From Rhodopirellula sp. SM50 (GTDB taxonomy: Bacteria; Planctomycetota; Planctomycetia; Pirellulales; Pirellulaceae): DNA of 64,000 nt. Made by a program: the position numbers and the translations under genes. Under the pieces are notes generated by a model. The model worked only from the letters and a program-made list of their open reading frames with translations. It was not told the DNA's origin and made no database searches. The stretch covers positions 62,001 to 126,000 of the forward strand of contig NZ_NTFY01000005.1 of assembly GCF_002289565.1 (NCBI RefSeq). Reading direction: 5' to 3'. Positions 54,121 to 62,911 of this stretch are shown piece by piece; position 1 is the first letter of the stretch, and the number at the start of each line of letters is the position of its first letter.

Positions 54121-55941
54121 TTATCGTCCCGGGCGGTACGGGTTGAACAACAGATAATTCAGATGGCGATACAGATCGCTGTCACTCAGCAATTCGGAAT
54201 GTTTTCCTTCGCCGGCGAGATTGGGGCCGTTGAGCAGAATCACGCGATCGGCGGTTCTTAAGGTTTGCAGGCGTCGCGGCAGCATCACGACCAACGATCC
54301 CTGGTCGACCAGTTTTTTGATCGCCTTCAAGCACGGATCATCGGCCAGTTGCGCGTTCGGTGCCGGCGGTTCGTTGACCAGCAAGATCGGCGGGCGATGC
54401 AGCAGCGCCCGCGCCAGCCCGATCCCATAGGTCGCTTCGGTGGACAACGAAAATCCTTCGACCGATGCATACGTCGACAGTCCTTCGGGAAGACGCTGGA
54501 TCTGTTCATACACATCGACTTCGCGTAACGCATCGACGATGTCCGCGTTGCTGATCGTGCCGCCGCTTCCGGCCGACAGGTTTTCTTCGATCGTCCCATC
54601 CCACAACGGGCCCGACGGTTCGATCCACATCACGTTCTTGGCCAGCGACGCGGGGTGCACTTCCAACAGCTTCAGCCCATCGATTCGAACTTCGCCTGAG
54701 CCCGGACGTCCGAACCCCATCAACAATTCCACCATCGCTTGCGGAGACACCGAATCGGTTCCCAACAGTGTCACCAGCGACTTGGGCGTGAACTCCGTCG
54801 TGATGTGATTGAGGATCGCTTGGCCGTGCGAATCGGCCAGCGTCACGTCACGAAACTCGACGCCGTCCCGCAGCCCGGCCAATCCGACGCGTTGTTCCGA
54901 CGGCGTCGCTCCATCGCTTTTGCGCAAGTACGCATAGACGGCATCGCAGGCCGTCCCGCTGGCGCGCAATCGTCGGGCCAGTGTTTGCAATCGCCACACT
55001 CCCGACACCGCGCCGGCCAGTGCCAACCCCAACACCACTGCCGACGAAAGGCTTAACCCGGAGTCGGTCTCCAGCAGATTCAGCCCCAACCCGATGACCA
55101 TGATGGCGGTGGCCGCCGACGTGGCCAAGAACAGCAGCGGCCAGACACGTCCCCGCCGGGAATCGTTTTCTGCCAATTTCTGATACAGCTGGTCCAGTTC
55201 GTGCTGAAACGAAGCTTCGGCAATCCCCTGCGCCTGCAGGCGAGCCATCTTGGGGGCGCGTCCGACCAACGCCGCCATCTGGGCACGCAACTGCGGAAGC
55301 TCCCACCGACCGGCTTCGTCCGTGTCGCCGCCGTGCACCTGACGATACAAACGCCAAACCATCACGCCGCTGACCACCGCGACGATGGCCAACCAGATAT
55401 GAACCAACAGGGCCAGCGACACGCACCCGAGCAACAGAAACAGGCTGCGGGGCAACGAGCGATACCAAAGCGACAGCCCGGCTTGAACCGACGGCAGGTG
55501 CCGACCGATCAGCTTCTGAGCGTTCAACGATTGCGCCGCGGCACCTTCCAGCTCGGCGCGACGCACGCTCTGTTTCAAGACTTTTTGATGCAGCGACTTG
55601 GTGATCGCCGCGGCACGACGATCGGCCAAGCATCGATGACGCCACACCGCAGCGCTCAATACCACCGCCATCGCAAACGCCAGCGACGTGAGCTGGGTGA
55701 GTTGGACCAGCGGCGGCTGATCGACAAACGACGCCGGAAGCCGGATGTACAGATTGGCTCCCAGCCGTACCGTCGATTGGCTCAGCTCTCCGGTCTGCAG
55801 CAATAGCGAAATCAGGCCGACGACCAAGACGATGCACGGGACCAGCAGTCCGGCGAGCGTCGCCCAAAATAACGAGAACAGTTTGCCCGGGCCCGCCTCC
55901 GGTTCATTGCGGGCTGCCGAGAGGGTGTGAAATCGATTCAA
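54121..55941 (-). CDS. ABC-exporter homologue with degenerate ATPase motifs
   Basis: 606 residues from TTG 55941, with GGGGAG 8 bp upstream. The membrane half has about six helices (LFWATLAGLLVPCIVLVVGL, PRSLFLLLGCVSLALLVHIW). The nucleotide-binding half aligns in order with ABC exporters (VEFRDVTLADSHGQAILNHI, then SGEVRIDGLKLLEVHPASLA, VMWIEPSGPLWDGTIEENLS), yet the Walker A place reads LLGTDSVSPQAMVELLM with no GK(S/T), the signature place reads FSLSTEATYGIGLARALL, Walker B reads ILLVNEPP with Asn for Asp, and the His switch place reads VVMLPRRLQ. Frame and length are intact, so this is a selected pseudo-ATPase rather than a decayed gene. Confidence 0.85.
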   Translation of the reverse strand: MNRFHTLSAARNEPEAGPGKLFSLFWATLAGLLVPCIVLVVGLISLLLQTGELSQSTVRLGANLYIRLPASFVDQPPLVQLTQLTSLAFAMAVVLSAAVWRHRCLADRRAAAITKSLHQKVLKQSVRRAELEGAAAQSLNAQKLIGRHLPSVQAGLSLWYRSLPRSLFLLLGCVSLALLVHIWLAIVAVVSGVMVWRLYRQVHGGDTDEAGRWELPQLRAQMAALVGRAPKMARLQAQGIAEASFQHELDQLYQKLAENDSRRGRVWPLLFLATSAATAIMVIGLGLNLLETDSGLSLSSAVVLGLALAGAVSGVWRLQTLARRLRASGTACDAVYAYLRKSDGATPSEQRVGLAGLRDGVEFRDVTLADSHGQAILNHITTEFTPKSLVTLLGTDSVSPQAMVELLMGFGRPGSGEVRIDGLKLLEVHPASLAKNVMWIEPSGPLWDGTIEENLSAGSGGTISNADIVDALREVDVYEQIQRLPEGLSTYASVEGFSLSTEATYGIGLARALLHRPPILLVNEPPAPNAQLADDPCLKAIKKLVDQGSLVVMLPRRLQTLRTADRVILLNGPNLAGEGKHSELLSDSDLYRHLNYLLFNPYRPGR

Positions 55942-56071
55942 TGCAACGGCTCCCCGATGATAAACGCCACTGAGTCTTCGGGGAACGAAACGTCTGTTGA
56001 TCCAATCCGAAGGTCTCCGCAGTGCGTCCGGCGTGTGTCGCCATGCGGAAACCTGGTTTTTCGTTCACCCA

Positions 56072-57862
56072 CTATGCCAAATCGCGGTCCTCGAACAACA
56101 GCATCGCAAGCATCCAAATCGCGACCGCGAAACACACAAGATAGTTAAAAGAACCGGCCAAGTAGATCCATGGGACCTGGCTTCCACTATCCATGGCGCT
56201 TTGAACGTTAAAAATGTTCAAATTCGGGACGATGACCGCGATCAGATTGCCGAAGAAGCCGACCAGCGGGTTTTCGCCCTGGGCCGACGCGACGAGCGGC
56301 TGCGTCAGGTTTCCGATCACATAGATCACAAAACACAGGATCAAATTGGCCAGCAGGGGCAGCCGGGTGGCCAGGGCGACGGCGATCGACGCGATCACCA
56401 TCGTCTGCATGAAGTACAGCCCGAGGACGGGAACGGTGGACATGATCTCTTCGAATCCGATTTCCCAAATCGGCGTCGCCTTGGCCGTCTCGCGGGCGTC
56501 ATAGATCGGCTTGTAGGCCATCAACAACAGCAACACGGCTCCGATGATGACGAACATCACCGCGATCGACATGATGATACCGGCATACTTGCCCAGCAAA
56601 AACGATCGTCGCGATACCGGCTTGCTCAGCACCGTCAGCGCCGTTCGACCTTCGATCTCTTCGCTGACCGAGGTTCCCGAACTCCAAACCGCTTGCAACA
56701 TGGCCAGCACCATGATCAGCGTCACGCTGCTGTCCTTGAACATGCGAATGTCATCGCCGAGCGTGTTGAAGGGGTAGATCGAAAAGATGATGACCCCGAC
56801 CACGCCGATGACCAACAGGATCAGATACAGCGTCTGGGCCATCTCGTTCTTGGCCGTCGACCAGGCCAACGCCCAGACACGCGGTGCGGCTTGGCGAAAC
56901 GCCACCAGCCCGCTGAATAGAAAGAACACCAGGACACCGATGCCGGCCGCCTGAGTGATCTCGGGGACTCGGGGAATCGACGTCATCGTGATCGTGACGG
57001 TCGCCGGATCGAGTTCGCGGTTCTGGATGTGGAACCGCGACGAGTCTTGCGGCAGCGGCGGCTGGTCGCGGTCTTGGTAGCGAAACACCAACGTCTCGCC
57101 CGCATCGACCCGGGTCGGATTGCGTTCAAAGTCAGCCATCCCGGCGCCATCGGCCAACATCACCGTCTTGTCGGTCGAGATCTTCAGCTCGGAAATCCCA
57201 ATCAAGTCGTAGTCGATCGACTGGGGGTGAAACGTCGCCGCATCGGGACTGACCGAAGGATCGGCACCGGGGATGGTCAGTGCCACTTCCGTGACGCCGT
57301 CACCGACCAAATGGACCTCCGAGAGCGCGCGGACGAACCGCATCGGGTCGGAAATGAAGTAGCTGCCCGCGAGACCGACCAAGACAAACACGCCCGCGAC
57401 CGACAACACATAAGGCACGATGCCCTCGGTCAATATCTCTCCCCATTCCACCCGCGTGCGATACCACATCGCATAGATGATCGCGTAGCCCATCACCAAC
57501 CCGATCAGGACCAGCGGCAGGATCAGCGTTTGGGCAAACCCCTCATCGGACCAGGCGTACTGGCTGCACAGCAACACCGCGATCACCACCCCGATCACCA
57601 GCGAGGCAACGTTTCCGGTGGTCGGCGAATCGGCCAACTTGCCCAGCGGTGGAATGAATGAGAGCAGCGCCAGCACTCCATAGAACAGCGCCGCGACCCC
57701 CGCTCCGAGCAGCAGACCGATCGCGATCGTGTAGATCGGTGTGACCCAAATTGGAAACCAGTCCGCAATTTGCCCGAGCAACATCGGTCCGGGGAACAAA
57801 TTGGAAACGTCCAATGACAAGCCAGAAATGGCGGCAGGAGCCGATAGCACAGACGGGGCCAT
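56072..57862 (-). CDS. ABC-2 type transporter permease
   Basis: 596 residues, start ATG 57862. About eleven membrane helices: five in residues 30-175 (e.g. LYTIAIGLLLGAGVAALFYG-like YTIAIGLLLGAGVAALFYGV), an extracytoplasmic domain of about 135 residues, then six more (MVLAMLQAVWSSGTSVSEEI, GRTALTVLSKPVSRRSFLLG, IIMSIAVMFVIIGAVLLLLM). The EIEGRTALTVLSKPVSRRSF block is the typical ABC-2 permease signature. No ATPase gene adjoins it; the next gene downstream, 130 bp away on the same strand, is the degenerate ABC exporter. The partner ATPase must be coded elsewhere, or the complex works without one. Confidence 0.88.
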   Translation of the reverse strand: MAPSVLSAPAAISGLSLDVSNLFPGPMLLGQIADWFPIWVTPIYTIAIGLLLGAGVAALFYGVLALLSFIPPLGKLADSPTTGNVASLVIGVVIAVLLCSQYAWSDEGFAQTLILPLVLIGLVMGYAIIYAMWYRTRVEWGEILTEGIVPYVLSVAGVFVLVGLAGSYFISDPMRFVRALSEVHLVGDGVTEVALTIPGADPSVSPDAATFHPQSIDYDLIGISELKISTDKTVMLADGAGMADFERNPTRVDAGETLVFRYQDRDQPPLPQDSSRFHIQNRELDPATVTITMTSIPRVPEITQAAGIGVLVFFLFSGLVAFRQAAPRVWALAWSTAKNEMAQTLYLILLVIGVVGVIIFSIYPFNTLGDDIRMFKDSSVTLIMVLAMLQAVWSSGTSVSEEIEGRTALTVLSKPVSRRSFLLGKYAGIIMSIAVMFVIIGAVLLLLMAYKPIYDARETAKATPIWEIGFEEIMSTVPVLGLYFMQTMVIASIAVALATRLPLLANLILCFVIYVIGNLTQPLVASAQGENPLVGFFGNLIAVIVPNLNIFNVQSAMDSGSQVPWIYLAGSFNYLVCFAVAIWMLAMLLFEDRDLA

Positions 57863-58266
57863 GAGCAGGGCAGCAACGAGGTGAATGGAGACAAGCGCGA
57901 GCGACGGACCTTTTCCGCCGACTGATCGCTACGCAACGAGTCGCCAAATGGTTGCCCCGCTTCCCCGAGATTTCTCAGTTTCGCCCAGGCGGAACCCGTT
58001 CCGCAGATTTGCCCCAAGGGCATCAAAAACACGATTGACATCAGCCGATTCGCGCGAGCGTTCGGGCCTCGGCAACAACGGAGGGCCCGTAGGCTGGCGC
58101 CAAACGGCTGATCCCTCGAAGCCCCCAAGGGAATCGAAACCGCCAAAATTCTGCGAATGAATGCACGTTTCAACGGAGAGATTGTGCGTTCCCAGGCGGA
58201 GCCTGGGAACGAGTCGCCGACGACTCGCCGAGTCGCCAACGATCCGCTGACTGCTTAACGATGCCC
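57863..58266. other. Gene-free stretch between permease and thioesterase genes
   Basis: No gene seen. Besides the 171-bp repeat at 58018-58188, it holds a GTTCCCAGGCGGAGCCTGGG hairpin at about 58189-58210. A short frame through the repeat is considered non-coding. Confidence 0.5.
58018..58188 (+). repeat. 171-bp dispersed repeat, copy 2
   Basis: Gapless match to 13955-14125 in the same orientation with about ten mismatches by eye, including the inverted pair ATCAGCCG/CGGCTGAT. Both copies are followed at once by a GTTCCCAGGC-type hairpin or similar GCAGCCCAGGC sequence. Confidence 0.8.
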
Positions 58267-58692
58267 CTACACCGATTCCAGCTTGGCGCGGATCTCATCA
58301 GGGATCATCGTCTTTTCCAGCCCACCGCCGGGGCGGAGACGGCAGCAGACAACGACCGTGGCCCCCTTGGCGACCGACACGCTCCCCCCGCCTGCGTCCT
58401 GGCGTGAGAACGCCACCTCGTAGCGGATACTGGAGCGGCCGATCTTGACGACCGAAACCTCGATCTCCAGCCAATCTTCGAAGCGGGCGGCGTTGGCGTA
58501 ATCGCAGCTGACACTGACGCGCGGCCAAGTCACCGAGGGGTCGTCGTGGGAATCAGGCAACACCTTGATTCCCAACGACCGCAGCATTTCGTGCTCGGCG
58601 GATTCCATCCAGGGAAAGAACGCCGAAAAGTGAACAATTCCGGCGGCATCCGTGTCACGAAACTCGACGAGACGACGAGTTCGAAAACTCAT
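58267..58692 (-). CDS. Acyl-CoA thioesterase, YbgC/4HBT family
   Basis: 141 residues from ATG 58692 (a TTG lies one codon upstream). The hot-dog fold begins RTRRLVEFRDTDAAGIVHFS, with the catalytic Asp of the YbgC/4HBT pattern in DTDAAGIVHFSAFF, followed by MESAEHEMLRSLG and VSVSCDYANAARFEDWLEIE. The start overlaps the rpsR stop by one base, so the two are translationally coupled. It hydrolyses acyl-CoA thioesters; the substrate is unknown. Confidence 0.9.
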   Translation of the reverse strand: MSFRTRRLVEFRDTDAAGIVHFSAFFPWMESAEHEMLRSLGIKVLPDSHDDPSVTWPRVSVSCDYANAARFEDWLEIEVSVVKIGRSSIRYEVAFSRQDAGGGSVSVAKGATVVVCCRLRPGGGLEKTMIPDEIRAKLESV

Positions 58693-58970
58693 CAATCGCC
58701 TTGGAAGGGCAGCAGAGCCATGTAGCGGGCGCGTTTGACGGCGGCGGTCACCGCGTGCTGGCTGACGGCCGTGCAGCCGCTCTTCCGCCGTCCGACGATC
58801 CGGCCTTGGCGATTGATCATTTTCTTCAGCAGCTCGACGTCTTTGTAGTCCACGTACATCGGACGGGGACGCTGACCATCGACAAAAATCGGATCTTGTT
58901 TCTTGGCGCGGGAGCGGACGCGTGAACGTTTGCGGGCTCGGCTACGCGAACTCATCGGTCGGGCTGGCAT
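58692..58970 (-). CDS. rpsR: 30S ribosomal protein bS18
   Basis: 92 residues, start ATG 58970. The S18 core is [20 protein letters not shown], followed by [20 protein letters not shown] and RYMALLPF, the pattern that binds 16S rRNA near the central domain. A basic N-terminal tail ([20 protein letters not shown]) is longer than in E. coli. In many bacteria it is grouped with rpsF and rplI; here it is coupled to the thioesterase gene instead and stands divergent from fusA. Confidence 0.95.
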   Translation of the reverse strand: MPARPMSSRSRARKRSRVRSRAKKQDPIFVDGQRPRPMYVDYKDVELLKKMINRQGRIVGRRKSGCTAVSQHAVTAAVKRARYMALLPFQGD

Positions 58971-59546
58971 TTCTTTTCTTGGGCTCTACAGAAAGGGTGG
59001 CGATCGGACACTCAAGGCGGCGTGCAACACCCTTAAATCGCTGAAGCGGTGTTGACGGTGAAGACGTCGCGAGTGGTCGGTGAGACAGGAGCTTGGGCGG
59101 AAACCATTCCCGCGGGCGGCTCATCGACTCGCCAAGGGATCGAATGAAGCGGGGCAGTATGCCGCGGTCGCAGCCCTTCGGCAAGAGGAAACCGGCGGGG
59201 GCCTTGTGAAAACGGTGTGAAAAGCGGTCGAATTGTTGGCCACTCCCGTTAGATTTGCCCTTTCCGCTGGGCCAAACCTTTGCCATATTCCGCAAAAATT
59301 TTCGGCGTGATTCATGACGGCCTCCTTTGCCGCGATCGAATCAGCCCTTCCCCGTTACTGAGACTTGTACCGAGCCGGCTGTACCGTTTGCCCCCCAGGG
59401 GGCCTCTCGGACGACACCGATCGGTGCCCCACAACACAATTCGTTCCGACCCACCATTCTCGGTCTTTCCAATAAACAAGTTGACGCGAATTGTTTTCCG
59501 CGTCCCCGAGACGTCTTCGGTCGGCTGCGACAGCTAGGTGAATGAG
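58971..59546. other. Gene-free divergent promoter region of rpsR and fusA
   Basis: 576 bp without a convincing gene. The only frames are low-quality shadows. Near 59495-59530 there is a GC-rich hairpin-capable stretch, and AGGTG lies 5 bp before the chosen fusA start. Long 5' leaders of translation genes often carry regulatory RNA, but no specific fold could be assigned. Confidence 0.5.
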
Positions 59547-61628
59547 ATGAAATTGGAGAAAGTTAGAAACATTGGGATCAGCGCCCACATCGACTCGGGC
59601 AAGACCACATTGAGCGAACGCATCTTGTTCTACGCTGGTCGAATTCACAAGATCGAAGACGTCCGTGGCGGCGGCGACGGCGCGACGATGGACCATATGG
59701 AACTGGAAAAGGAACGTGGGATCACGATCACCAGCGCCGCCACCAGCCTGGAATGGAAAGGCTACAAGATCAACCTGATCGATACGCCCGGCCACGTCGA
59801 CTTCACCGTCGAAGTCGAACGCTCGCTCCGCGTCCTCGACGGCGCCGTCCTGGTGCTGTGCAGCGTCGGCGGCGTCCAGAGCCAATCGATCACCGTCGAC
59901 CGGCAAATGAAACGCTACCAAGTGCCCCGCGTCGCGTTCATTAACAAGATGGACCGAACCGGTGCCAACCCGTTCCGCGTCGTCGAACAACTCCGCGATA
60001 AACTGGGCGCCGAAGCCTTCTTGATGCAATACCCGATCGGTGCCGAAGACAAATTCCAAGGCGTCGTCGACCTGATCGAAATGAAGTCCTACCGCTTCTC
60101 CGGCGACGAAGGCCAAAACGTCGACGTCGGTGAAGTCCCCGCCGAGTTGATGGACAAGTGCGTTGCCCAACGGGCCCACATGCTCGAGCAGTTGTCGATG
60201 TACAACGACGAGATGATGGAACTGTTGCTCAGCGAAGAAGAAGTGCCGCTGGAGATGATCTACAAGGTCACCCGCGACGCCGTGCTCGCCGGTGCCACCC
60301 CGGTCTACATGGGCAGTGCGTTCAAGAACAAGGGTGTCCAGCCGCTGCTGGATGCCGTCAACCGCTACCTGCCCAGCCCGCTGGATCGCGAAATCCGTGG
60401 CGTCGACCCCAAAGACGAAACCAAAAAGATCGAACTGAAACCCGATCCGGACGCACCGTTCGTCGGCATGGCGTTCAAGATCGTCGACGACGAGTTCGGC
60501 CAATTGACCTTCATGCGGATCTACCAGGGAACGATCGAAAAAGCCGGCACCTACATCAACCAGCGGACCGGCCGCAAGGAACGCTTCAGCCAAATCGTTC
60601 GGATGCACAGCGACAAACGCGAAAAAATCGACTCGGCCTGCGCCGGCGACATCGTCGCCGTCACCGGCATCGATTCGGCCAGTGGTGATACCTACGGCAT
60701 CGAGCGAGATCAGTGCACGTTGGAATCGATGTTCGTCCCCGATCCCGTCATCAAAATCGCGGTCATGCCCAAGAATCGCAGCGACGGTGACAAAATGAGC
60801 AAGGCGCTGCAGCGTTTCCGCAAGGAAGACCCCACGTTCCGCGTGATGACGGACGAGGAAACCAACGAAATCCTGATCAGCGGCATGGGCGAATTGCACC
60901 TGGAAGTCTACATCGAACGGATCCGTCGCGAGTACGACGTCGAAATCGAAGTCGGCGCCCCCAAGGTCAGCTACCGCGAAAGCCCGACCCGTGCGATCGA
61001 GTTCAATTACAAGCACAAGAAGCAAACCGGTGGTTCGGGACAATACGCCCACATCGTCGGCAAGCTCAGCCCGCTCGATTCGATCAGCGAAGACAGCTTT
61101 GAATTCGAAGATCACGTCGTCGGCGGCCGGATCCCCAAGCAGTACATCCCGGCAATCGAAAAAGGGTTCCGAGATATCCTGGGCAAAGGCCCGCTCGCGG
61201 AATACCCCGTCGTGGGCACCAAGATCGATCTCGATGACGGCTCGTTCCACGAAGTCGACTCGTCGGAAAAAGCGTTCTACACCGCCGCCCAAGGCTGCTT
61301 CCGAGAGTACTTCAAACAAGCCGCTCCGAAGTTGCTCGAACCGATCATGAAGATCGAAATCGAGTGCCCGGAAGATTTCCAAGGGACCGTCGTCGGTGAC
61401 GTCATCCGTCGCCGTGGCATCATGAACAGCAACGACATCGTCGACGGAGTCAGCGTCATCATCGCCGAAATCCCGCTGGCCGAAACCTTCGGCTACTCGA
61501 CCGATCTGCGCAGCATGACGCAAGGCCAGGGAACGTTCACGATGGAATTGGCGACGTATCGCGAAACGCCGTCCAACGTCCAGGACGAAATCGTCGAGAT
61601 GAAACGCCGCGAAAAGGAAGGCAAGTAG
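59547..61628 (+). CDS. fusA: Elongation factor G, spdEFG1/mitochondrial EFG1-like
   Basis: 693 residues from ATG 59547, preceded by AGGTGA at 5 bp; a GTG at 59538 is the alternative. GTPase that moves tRNA and mRNA through the ribosome. G motifs: GISAHIDSGKTTLSERILFY, DTPGHVDFTVEVERSLRVLD, FINKMDRTGANP and the switch GGGDGATMDHMELEKERGIT. AHIDSGKTT with Ser, GSAFKNKGVQPLLDAVNRYL and THKKQ-like YKHKKQTGGSGQYAHIVGKL match the mitochondrial EFG1 type rather than the usual bacterial EF-G (AHIDAGKTT). The group known as spdEFG1 occurs in spirochaetes, planctomycetes and deltaproteobacteria. Confidence 0.95.
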   Translation: MKLEKVRNIGISAHIDSGKTTLSERILFYAGRIHKIEDVRGGGDGATMDHMELEKERGITITSAATSLEWKGYKINLIDTPGHVDFTVEVERSLRVLDGAVLVLCSVGGVQSQSITVDRQMKRYQVPRVAFINKMDRTGANPFRVVEQLRDKLGAEAFLMQYPIGAEDKFQGVVDLIEMKSYRFSGDEGQNVDVGEVPAELMDKCVAQRAHMLEQLSMYNDEMMELLLSEEEVPLEMIYKVTRDAVLAGATPVYMGSAFKNKGVQPLLDAVNRYLPSPLDREIRGVDPKDETKKIELKPDPDAPFVGMAFKIVDDEFGQLTFMRIYQGTIEKAGTYINQRTGRKERFSQIVRMHSDKREKIDSACAGDIVAVTGIDSASGDTYGIERDQCTLESMFVPDPVIKIAVMPKNRSDGDKMSKALQRFRKEDPTFRVMTDEETNEILISGMGELHLEVYIERIRREYDVEIEVGAPKVSYRESPTRAIEFNYKHKKQTGGSGQYAHIVGKLSPLDSISEDSFEFEDHVVGGRIPKQYIPAIEKGFRDILGKGPLAEYPVVGTKIDLDDGSFHEVDSSEKAFYTAAQGCFREYFKQAAPKLLEPIMKIEIECPEDFQGTVVGDVIRRRGIMNSNDIVDGVSVIIAEIPLAETFGYSTDLRSMTQGQGTFTMELATYRETPSNVQDEIVEMKRREKEGK

Positions 61629-61639
61629 TCCGCTAACGC

Positions 61640-61830
61640 CTTCCGCTCGTTTGTGAGCGGAACGGCGCGAGCGGGCTGTCGATTTTGTGAGCCGCGACGC
61701 GTAAGCGGCCGGGCATCCCGACGTTGCCCGAGGCCTTACGGCCAGCGGCTCACCCTCCACTCGTTCCAAGGCTCCGCCTTGGAACGCAATGCACCGGAGG
61801 CTCCCGCCTCACGCGGAACACATCCACGCC
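61640..61830. repeat. Palindromic repeats downstream of fusA
   Basis: Includes GCGGAACGGCGCGAGC, related to the inner arm of the nested-palindrome family, a CGTTCCAAGGCTCCGCCTTG hairpin and a GGAGGC/GCCTC hairpin. It probably ends both fusA and the minus-strand nap transcripts. Confidence 0.5.
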
Positions 61831-61840
61831 GCGTCCCGGT

Positions 61841-62143
61841 TCATGACGACATTCCGTGCTCGGGCAACCGACTGCGAATGATCTTGGTCGTCGGATCGCC
61901 GGGCAGGATCGTGTCGCTCCACCACTCCCCCTCGAATCGATAGCGGACTTGGATCGCACACGCGGTCCCCTGGGCGAATGCCGCTTCCGCATCGGCCAGC
62001 GTCACCGCGACGTCGTCCGATGCGGTTCGCAACTGCACGTGCCCGACTTCAGATCCGGCCTCCAGATCGGCGAACAACGCCATCACCTGATCCCGCGCCC
62101 ATTCGGCCTGCAGGATTTCTGGAAGTGGTTCTTCGGGCGTCAT
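61841..62143 (-). CDS. Hypothetical protein of the nap locus (100 aa)
   Basis: Not recognised. The ATG at 62143 overlaps the ferredoxin stop by 4 bp, so it belongs to the nap operon; the longer frame to 62236 is a shadow. Residues look like one small domain (ILQAEWARDQVMALFADLEA, DDVAVTLADAEAAFAQGTAC, IQVRYRFEGEWWSDTILPGD). It lacks the TAT-signal-binding features and ferredoxin-like layout of NapD, although it occupies a place where NapD could be expected. No Cys cluster, no signal peptide. Confidence 0.7.
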   Translation of the reverse strand: MTPEEPLPEILQAEWARDQVMALFADLEAGSEVGHVQLRTASDDVAVTLADAEAAFAQGTACAIQVRYRFEGEWWSDTILPGDPTTKIIRSRLPEHGMSS

Positions 62144-62868
62144 GACGGCAAGCTCGGACGATTGAACAGCGGCATCAGCAGAATCGCGTTTTCCGGTGCC
62201 GGACAAACATAACGGCAGACACCACAACCGGTGCATGCCCCTTCATCGATCGTCGGCTTTCCATCGCAAACGTGGATCACGCCTGCGGTCGGACAACGCT
62301 CGCTGCAAACGGTGCAGGTTGTCGAGTGGTGAGCCAGACACAGGTGTTCGGTGACCTTGGCGGTGCCGATCGTCGTGGGCAGCGACCGAGACAACACGCC
62401 CGGCTCGCAGGCGCTGATGCAAGGAAAGTCTTCGCACATCAGACATGCGTTGGCATCGGCGTCGATGGTCGGCGTTCCCGCGATCGCCCCCATGCGATCG
62501 GGTGCCTTGATGATCGCGTCATGCGGACAGACATCCACGCAATCGCCGCAGCGTGTGCAACCGGCGAGAAACTGAGGCTCGGCGACGGCGCCGGGAGGCC
62601 GAAAGACCGGAAACGATCTCGGCGGCGCCGTGTCGGTGAACTCGGTCGGTCGCACCGGTTCGATTGCGATGCCGCCGATGCTGCGCGGCGGTTTGCCCGA
62701 CGGCGCGGGCTCGGATACGTCGACCTCGTCACGCGTTTTGGGATAACGCATCACCAGCGGCGTCCGCTCCGAGGAACGAACCAATTTCCACAGCCTGCCT
62801 TGCAGCAGATCACGGCGATTGAGCCTCGGTTTTTGATTGGATTGATTATTGTCAGCCGGCGGTGGCAT
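62140..62868 (-). CDS. NapF/NapG-like ferredoxin with four 4Fe-4S clusters
   Basis: 242 residues, start ATG 62868. The N-terminus LNRRDLLQGRLWKL resembles NapF and twin-arginine-type MauM/NapG proteins. Four cysteine sets are visible: CTRCGDCVDVCP, CLMCEDFPCISACEP, CTVCSERCPT and CTGCGVCRYVCPAP, as in four-cluster electron-transfer ferredoxins. The linker contains a Pro-rich stretch. It would pass electrons to, or help assemble, the periplasmic nitrate reductase coded upstream on the same strand. Location (periplasm or cytoplasm) is open because the RR motif is weak as an export signal. Confidence 0.88.
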   Translation of the reverse strand: MPPPADNNQSNQKPRLNRRDLLQGRLWKLVRSSERTPLVMRYPKTRDEVDVSEPAPSGKPPRSIGGIAIEPVRPTEFTDTAPPRSFPVFRPPGAVAEPQFLAGCTRCGDCVDVCPHDAIIKAPDRMGAIAGTPTIDADANACLMCEDFPCISACEPGVLSRSLPTTIGTAKVTEHLCLAHHSTTCTVCSERCPTAGVIHVCDGKPTIDEGACTGCGVCRYVCPAPENAILLMPLFNRPSLPS

Positions 62869-62911
62869 TGCATCGATCCGTCAAGGTAGGTGTGTTTGGC
62901 CGTTGGCCAAA

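Noticed and set aside
59355-61769. Very long minus-strand open frame (804 codons) opposite fusA
   Set aside because: It is the antisense of a fully conserved EF-G gene; the open frame follows from the strong codon bias (few stop-generating codons). The translated product has no family features.
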